A stretch of DNA of 64,000 bases from Ilyomonas sp963847085 (GTDB lineage Bacteria > Bacteroidota > Bacteroidia > Chitinophagales > Chitinophagaceae). The notes beneath the pieces were generated by a model. The model worked only from the letters and a program-made list of their open reading frames with translations, was not told the origin of the DNA and made no database searches. The number at the start of each line of letters is the position of its first letter. The first letter of the stretch is position 1. Shown here piece after piece: positions 58,941 through 64,000 of the stretch. The stretch covers positions 124,001-188,000 of the forward strand of contig CAWJYO010000008.1 in assembly GCA_963847085.1 (NCBI GenBank). Reading direction: 5' to 3'. A program made the translations under genes and the position numbers.

Positions 58941-59837
58941 CTATGCTTTTGGGTGCGCCTGCTTGTACACTTCTTTTAATTTTTCGATGGTAAGATGCGT
59001 GTAAACCTGTGTGGAAGCCAAACTCGAATGACCTAATAATTCCTTAACCGAATTCAGCTCGGCTCCCCGGTTCATCAAATGCGTGGCAAATGTATGCCGC
59101 AAAATATGTGGGCTCCGCTTCTCAATGCTTGTGGTTGCGCCTAAATATTTTTTTACAAAATTGTAAACCATTTTAGGGTATAAGGGTTTGCCTTTGCTGT
59201 TGGTGAATACAATATCGGTTTGATTTGAAACCGGCTTTTGTAGGGCGTAATTTTTAATAGAATTGAGCAGTTCGTTCGATACCGGAATGATGCGTTCCTT
59301 ATTTCCTTTGCCGAGCACTTTTATCTGGCTGTAACTCCAATCAATGCTGCTTTCTTTCAGGTTGATCAATTCGCTCAAACGCATTCCGGTTGTATAAAAA
59401 AGGAGCAAAACCAAACGTTCAGTTCTTCCCTCATGGTCATCCGGAAACTCGATTTGTTCAAACAGCTTTTGCATGTCTTTTTCATCAACAAATTGGGGCA
59501 ACCGCTTGCTTATTTTGGGCGAAACAATGCCCTGCATCGGCGATTGTGCAATGACACCCTGCTTCAACAAGTATTTAAAAAAAGATTGTAAGGCAGAGAT
59601 TTTCCGGTTGATGCTTTTGTTGGTTAAAGCTTCTTCGCTTTTGATATTGGCAAGCCAGGAACGTATAAAAGCTGTTTTGATTTCGGCAGGTGAGGGAGCG
59701 TCAAAGTCTCTTTCCAAATAATCAAAAAACTGTGAGAGATCAGTGCTGTACGAAGCCAATGTATGGCCCGAATATTTCTTTTCAAACTGAAGAAACTGCA
59801 AAAAGCGTTGCACTTCTGTGTTGCGAGGTATTGGCAT
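58941..59837 (-). CDS. xerC: Tyrosine recombinase XerC/XerD
   Basis: 298 residues. An N-terminal SAM-like core-binding domain (EKKYSGHTLASYSTDLSQFF) and the catalytic domain with Arg in YTTGMRLSELINLK, Lys in LGKGNKERIIPV, HxxR in SPHILRHTFATHL, His in LLGHSSLAST and Tyr in TQVYTHLTIEKL. The chromosome-dimer resolvase; whether it is XerC or XerD cannot be settled. 59 bp after rpsU, so an operon. Confidence 0.93.
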   Translation of the reverse strand: MPIPRNTEVQRFLQFLQFEKKYSGHTLASYSTDLSQFFDYLERDFDAPSPAEIKTAFIRSWLANIKSEEALTNKSINRKISALQSFFKYLLKQGVIAQSPMQGIVSPKISKRLPQFVDEKDMQKLFEQIEFPDDHEGRTERLVLLLFYTTGMRLSELINLKESSIDWSYSQIKVLGKGNKERIIPVSNELLNSIKNYALQKPVSNQTDIVFTNSKGKPLYPKMVYNFVKKYLGATTSIEKRSPHILRHTFATHLMNRGAELNSVKELLGHSSLASTQVYTHLTIEKLKEVYKQAHPKA

Positions 59838-59896
59838 AAAAATATAGTCGTAAAGCTACTGCCTTACGACTATTGTACAACGGCTATTGTAATAAA

Positions 59897-60094
59897 TTAT
59901 TTCTCTATTTTTCCGCTTGCCAGGTTTTGCTTGTAAATTGCTTTCAGCACTTCGGTACGGCGTTTTACCGACGGCTTTGTAAAGCTTTGACGCTCTCTCA
60001 ACTGCAACAGCGCTTTGCTTTTTTCAAATTTCTTTTTGTACTTCTTCAGCGCTTTGTCAATGTTTTCGCAATCTTTTGAATCAATTATCAGCAT
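59897..60094 (-). CDS. rpsU: 30S ribosomal protein S21
   Basis: 65 residues, highly basic. DSKDCENIDKALKKYKKKFE, LLQLRERQSFTKPSVKRR and the end EVLKAIYKQNLASGKIEK match Bacteroidota bS21. In this phylum bS21 takes part in hiding the anti-Shine-Dalgarno end of 16S rRNA. First gene of the rpsU-xerC-hpf operon. Confidence 0.95.
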   Translation of the reverse strand: MLIIDSKDCENIDKALKKYKKKFEKSKALLQLRERQSFTKPSVKRRTEVLKAIYKQNLASGKIEK

Positions 60095-60128
60095 AGTATT
60101 TATACCCCCTTAGGTAATTTTTAGGGCG

Positions 60129-60136
60129 CGAAGGTA
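60129..60136 (-). promoter_or_regulatory. Possible -7 box of the rpsU operon
   Basis: On the minus strand TACCTTCG followed by CGCCC, close to the TAnnTTTG consensus of Bacteroidota sigma factors, 35 bp before the rpsU start. No clean -33 TTTG was found. Confidence 0.3.
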
Positions 60137-60332
60137 AAGTTTTGCAATCGAATATTGAATATTTAAGCTTGAATATTTTTGTAAAAACAATTTAAGGTTT
60201 GTTTTTGATCATTTTTTATTTGTTAGTTGAAGTGTATGAATTGAACGAAAGCATCCTTCTCACTTCCTGACTTTCGGACTCTTCAACTTTCCAACTTCTG
60301 CATTTATATTTACAACCTAACAGCATTGCAAT

Positions 60333-62363
60333 ATGAACAAGCGCTTCGTTATAATTTTCTTTTCCGTCATCTGTCATCTCACATCAGTCATCGCTCAGGA
60401 TGTTTGGACCATTAAAGCCACCAATATCAATCCTTCCAATTACTTTGGCGAAACCGTAGCCAACGGCATGATTGGCATTGTGTCATCGCCTGATCCGTTT
60501 AAAGTGAAAGACGTGGTGTTGAATGGAGCGTTTGATTTGTATGGAAGAGGCAGGGTGAGCAATATATTGAAAACCTTCAATTTCCTGAATATGTATCTCG
60601 ATGTTGACGGGCAGCGCATCGAAAGTTTTAAGCAGGTTCAAAACGTTCAGCAAACGCTGGATATGAAACACGCGAGTCTTACCACTACATTTGATTATGG
60701 CGATAAAGCTACTGTTTCTTATACCTATTATTCTTTGCGCCATTTGCCATATACTGCATTGGTTGATGTAACTATTAAGGCAAAAACAAACATTCAGATT
60801 GTTCCCGCATCTGTAATGGAAGCACCCGATATGCTGAAAGATGTAGGGAATTATTTTAACCAGATTGACCGCCCGCATGTAACCATTTCTTTGCTTACTT
60901 CAACCGCGAAAAGCCCTACCGGCAAACTGTTGATGGCTGCTTCCAATAGTTTTTTGTTTGATGAGCCGCATGGCAGTGAGCCGGCTGTGATTCATGAAAT
61001 GTGGGACAATAACATGCACCTGCTAAAATTTAAAAAGAACTTAAAAGCGGGTGAAACGTATCACTTTGCTGTGGTGGGTTCTGCCATTACTTCTGCGCAT
61101 GATGATGACCCGTTAAACGAAGCTGAGCGCTTAACCATTTTTGCCAGTTTAGAAGGCACAAAACGGTTGCTCCAGTTTCACAATGCCGCATGGGATAGCC
61201 TTTGGAAAAGCGATATTATTATTGATGGCGATGATGCTACACAACGGCAGGTGCACAGCATGATTTATCATTTGTATTCTTTTGCCAGGAGCGGCACTGC
61301 GTATAGCTTGTCGCCAATGGGTTTGAGCGGTTTGGGTTATAACGGACATGCGTTTTGGGACACCGAATTGTGGATGTTTCCATCGCTGTTGCTATTGCAG
61401 CCTGATATTGCAAAATCGTTATTGGAGTATCGCTATCAAAGATTAGAAACGGCAAAGCATAATGCGTTTTCGCACGGTTACAAAGGCGCTATGTTTCCCT
61501 GGGAAAGTGCTGCCAGTGGCAATGAAGAAACACCTGTATGGGCATTGAGCGGACCGTTTGAACATCATATTTCTGCTGACATTGCCATCGCTGCATGGAA
61601 CTACTATTCTGTTACAGGAGATAAGGCGTGGCTTCGCGAAAGAGGCTATCCTTTACTAAAAGAAACGGCTGATTTTTGGGCAAGTCGTGTTGAAAGAAAT
61701 GGCCCCGGACATTATGATATAAAGAACGTAGTGGCAGCCGATGAATGGGCTGAAAACGTTGACAACAATGCGTTTACCAATGCCGCTGCCAGGGCCAATT
61801 TGAAGTATGCAACCGATGCTGCAAAACTATTGGGCATAACACCTGATGCCGACTGGATGAACGTTTATAATAACATTCCGATTTTAAAGTTTGCGGACGG
61901 TGTAACGAAAGAATATAAAAGCTATAACGGCGAAAAAATAAAACAGGCAGATGTGAATTTGTTAGCCTATCCATTGCATGAAGTAACAGGCGTAACAGCC
62001 ATCAAACGCGACTTAGATTATTATGAGCCACGCGTTGGCGAAGGTCCTGCTATGACGCACGCTATTTTCTCAATTTTATATTCAAGATTGGGTATGCCTG
62101 ATAGCGCATACACTGCTTTTAAAGTTGGTTTTGAACCCAATCAGCGTCCGCCGTTTGGCGTGATTGCTGAAACGGCAACCGGCAATAATCCTTACTTCTC
62201 AACGGGCGCAGGTGGTATGATTCAGGCGATGCTGAACGGCTTTGGCGGATTGGAAATTACATCCAATGGAATTATTCAGTTAAAAACAAAATTGCCATCA
62301 CAATGGAAGTCGCTAACACTTACCGGCATTGGTGTTGGAAAGAAAACGTATGTTGTAAAATGA
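60333..62363 (+). CDS. GH65-like glycoside hydrolase/phosphorylase, secreted
   Basis: 676 residues with a signal peptide (FFSVICHLTSVIAQ). N-terminal beta-sandwich (ETVANGMIGIVSSPDPFKV, VLNGAFDLYGRG), then an (alpha/alpha)6 barrel with the GH65 hallmark GLGYNGHAFWDTELWMFP, YKGAMFPWESAASGNEETP and VVAADEWAENVDNNAFTN, which holds the proposed general acid Glu. A short beta tail closes it. Family members act on trehalose, kojibiose or maltose-like alpha-glucosides; exported forms are usually hydrolases (acid trehalase type). Intact. Confidence 0.88.
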   Translation: MNKRFVIIFFSVICHLTSVIAQDVWTIKATNINPSNYFGETVANGMIGIVSSPDPFKVKDVVLNGAFDLYGRGRVSNILKTFNFLNMYLDVDGQRIESFKQVQNVQQTLDMKHASLTTTFDYGDKATVSYTYYSLRHLPYTALVDVTIKAKTNIQIVPASVMEAPDMLKDVGNYFNQIDRPHVTISLLTSTAKSPTGKLLMAASNSFLFDEPHGSEPAVIHEMWDNNMHLLKFKKNLKAGETYHFAVVGSAITSAHDDDPLNEAERLTIFASLEGTKRLLQFHNAAWDSLWKSDIIIDGDDATQRQVHSMIYHLYSFARSGTAYSLSPMGLSGLGYNGHAFWDTELWMFPSLLLLQPDIAKSLLEYRYQRLETAKHNAFSHGYKGAMFPWESAASGNEETPVWALSGPFEHHISADIAIAAWNYYSVTGDKAWLRERGYPLLKETADFWASRVERNGPGHYDIKNVVAADEWAENVDNNAFTNAAARANLKYATDAAKLLGITPDADWMNVYNNIPILKFADGVTKEYKSYNGEKIKQADVNLLAYPLHEVTGVTAIKRDLDYYEPRVGEGPAMTHAIFSILYSRLGMPDSAYTAFKVGFEPNQRPPFGVIAETATGNNPYFSTGAGGMIQAMLNGFGGLEITSNGIIQLKTKLPSQWKSLTLTGIGVGKKTYVVK

Positions 62364-62473
62364 GCAATGACTCATATGCAAATAAACCTGTCAGGTTAAC
62401 AATAGATTGCAGGAGTACAACATGTTTTAATCCGACAGGTTACCTCGTAGAAAACGTATGTTGTAAAATGAGC
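62341..62473. repeat. 25-bp direct repeat around an inverted-repeat insert
   Basis: The 25 bp covering the GH65 3' end (AGAAAACGTATGTTGTAAAA TGAGC, 62341-62365) recur exactly at 62449-62473. Between them are 83 bp holding AACCTGTC / GACAGGTT at 62385-62392 and 62434-62441. It looks like a small insertion that duplicated its target, including the stop codon region. Confidence 0.75.
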
Positions 62474-62475
62474 GG

Positions 62476-63351
62476 TTAATTGCCTCCCGAAAAACGTTTG
62501 TTTTCTAAAGTAGTTTGAATGTTTTGCGGCAACGCCGACAACAGATTGCAGTTGCAGTTTTTTTCAATATCGGCAACGGTAGAAACATAATTCATCCAGT
62601 TGGGGGCAATGCTGTTATCGTTGGGCGTATCTATGGCAATCACGGTGGTTTTGTCATTGATTCTTGCCAAATCATTATTACCGTCAGGAATAATTACTGC
62701 TACTTTCCAAATGTGTGCAGGCACAACAATTCGTCCGTAACCAATATTAGCCCTGTAGCCGCGGCTGCCAGTGCCACCAACGCCATAATTGCCCATCACC
62801 ACATATACTTCGTTTCCAGCATTCACTTTGTCGCGGCAATATCTTTCAAAATGTTCCCAGGTTTGTTCATTGTTGCGCGGGGCTTGCGGTACAATGTTAT
62901 CCATCAAAAAAGTGGCAGAGTTGGCTTCCTGCGTGGCTGTTCTGTCTCCCGAAGGGCAGTTATGACCTTTGTCAAAACCCGAACCTTTGTAATTGTTCGG
63001 CGACACTTCGTACCAGCCGCCAGGCAAGCTTTCATCTGGTCTGAAATCATCCAGGCGGTCAATACTTCCCAAATCGGAAGCGCCAATATGCCAGCTCACC
63101 CAATTGGGAATTCCTTTGGTGCTGTTGTAACTTTCAATGTAGTATTTATGATCAATCAAATAGTTGTCGGGCTGGCTGCTGCTATGCTGTGCGTTGGTTG
63201 GGTTGCCTAACAGCATATTGCTATTATCGGTGGCCACAGGAGGGTTGTTAGTGGCAGAGGAAGTTTTATGGTTGCAAAATTTAGCAAACAAAATAACAAT
63301 GATGATAACGATGATAAGTGTGAGGATGGCGCTGTTGTTTCTCCGGTTCAT
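62476..63351 (-). CDS. DNA/RNA non-specific endonuclease (NUC1 family), membrane-anchored
   Basis: 291 residues. One N-terminal membrane helix (AILTLIIVIIIVILFAKFC) and a low-complexity linker, then a beta-beta-alpha-metal nuclease: GFDKGHNCPSGDRTATQEA with the catalytic His, and TFLMDNIVPQAPRNNEQTWE with the metal Asn. The usual DRGH motif reads DKGH. The enzyme cuts DNA and RNA outside the cytoplasm, probably for nutrient use or competition. It starts 10 bp from the repeat region of GH65 by its stop. Confidence 0.9.
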   Translation of the reverse strand: MNRRNNSAILTLIIVIIIVILFAKFCNHKTSSATNNPPVATDNSNMLLGNPTNAQHSSSQPDNYLIDHKYYIESYNSTKGIPNWVSWHIGASDLGSIDRLDDFRPDESLPGGWYEVSPNNYKGSGFDKGHNCPSGDRTATQEANSATFLMDNIVPQAPRNNEQTWEHFERYCRDKVNAGNEVYVVMGNYGVGGTGSRGYRANIGYGRIVVPAHIWKVAVIIPDGNNDLARINDKTTVIAIDTPNDNSIAPNWMNYVSTVADIEKNCNCNLLSALPQNIQTTLENKRFSGGN

Positions 63352-63537
63352 AAACAGTTTGCATTAATAATAAACAAAGCTATTGAAAAGAAGGGGTTAT
63401 GGATTTGAAGGGATGAAAAGACGGCAGTATGTTTTTTGCCACCATTAAAATAATACAACCTGCTATCAGAACAGTGTAAAAACAAATGAATGCTTTTGTA
63501 CATTCGCGCCTTTCTTATTTATTCAGTAAAGATGTTC

Positions 63538-64000
63538 ATGAAATATTCAATTGCCTTTGTATTAACGATGTTTGTTTTTGCCGCTTTTTCTCAATCAACC
63601 GATAACAGCAAAAACAATGAGGACTGGAAAAGAATTTATCGCGCCAGCGCTACTAAAATCAACGATCTGGTTGACACGAAACTCGAAGTAAAATTTGACT
63701 ACGACAAGCAATGGATGTACGGCAAAGAATGGGTTACGCTGCATCCTCACTTTTACCCAACCGATACATTAACACTTGATGCGAAAAGCATGGTAATTAA
63801 TCAAGTGGCATTGGTAAAAATGGGCAAGATGATGCCATTGCAATACAAATATGATAGCAGCCAGTTGTTTATCACCTTGGATAAGATATACAAACGCACA
63901 GAAAATTATGTGATTTACATTGATTACATCTCAAGGCCAAATACTGTGAAAGCGGCTGGCAGCGCGGCTATCACCGATAACAAGGGTTTGTATTTTATCA
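63538..64000 (+). CDS. M1-family metallopeptidase (aminopeptidase N-like), 3' partial
   Basis: The first 154 residues of a gene that runs off the window. A signal peptide (MKYSIAFVLTMFVFAAFSQ) is followed by an M1-type N-terminal beta-domain: HTKLEVKF-like pattern DTKLEVKFDYDKQWMYGKEW, VTLHPHFYPTDTLTLDAKSM, and NYVIYIDYISRPN. The zinc motif would lie beyond the end. An upstream in-frame ATG at 63532 adds two residues. TACATTCG at 63499 resembles a -7 promoter box. Confidence 0.85.
   Translation, partial: MKYSIAFVLTMFVFAAFSQSTDNSKNNEDWKRIYRASATKINDLVDTKLEVKFDYDKQWMYGKEWVTLHPHFYPTDTLTLDAKSMVINQVALVKMGKMMPLQYKYDSSQLFITLDKIYKRTENYVIYIDYISRPNTVKAAGSAAITDNKGLYFI

Overview
The window looks like Bacteroidota chromosome, most likely Chitinophagaceae or a close relative. 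The reasons are the low GC content, the almost complete lack of Shine-Dalgarno sites, a SusC/SusD pair, 7TM-AraC and DUF-type proteins typical of the phylum, and the order rpsU-xerC-hpf-tRNAs-tuf-tRNA-Trp-secE-nusG. This assignment is inference from gene content; no 16S gene is present.

Layout. 1-12 kb: an AGE-family epimerase (cut by the window edge), an M14 peptidase, an SGNH hydrolase, ruvB, uvrC, fabH, yraN-like, manA. 12.3-13.7 kb: a secreted GH29 fucosidase. 13.8-18.4 kb: a tight signalling operon with a truncated FIST protein, a cytosolic histidine kinase, a receiver, a receiver-class III cyclase, and an HD phosphohydrolase fused to a YitT-type membrane module. 18.9-25.6 kb: a cyanophycin cluster (cyanophycinase, isoaspartyl peptidase, cyanophycin synthetase), split by an intact IS256-family element whose 8-bp target duplication begins with the stop codon of cyanophycinase. 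26.7-27.6 kb: an Xre/DUF2384-RES toxin-antitoxin pair. 27.9-37 kb: a phosphonate/organophosphorus catabolic island (amidohydrolase, phosphonoacetate hydrolase, DUF5690 membrane protein, phosphonate-type alcohol dehydrogenase, phosphonatase-like HAD, beta-propeller/alkaline phosphatase), with nearly every gene carrying frameshifts. 37-52 kb: GNAT, DUF6886, a 7TM-AraC regulator, SusC/SusD, a tyrosine-type phosphatase, a siderophore-type TonB receptor and an intact paralogue of the beta-propeller/phosphatase. 52.7-54 kb: a decayed transposase. 54-60 kb: the translation block (nusG, secE, tuf, five tRNAs, hpf, xerC, rpsU). 60.3-64 kb: GH65-like hydrolase, anchored NUC1 nuclease, start of an M1 peptidase.

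Many genes are split by single-base indels, several of them in homopolymers. Even tuf has two, so a good part of the breakage is probably assembly error rather than decay. Positions given for lesions are where the reading frame must change to keep the protein family continuous. Three kinds of short palindromic or inverted-repeat element (18.5 kb; 22.8 and 27.8 kb; 9.8 kb) and several strong hairpin terminators are also visible.
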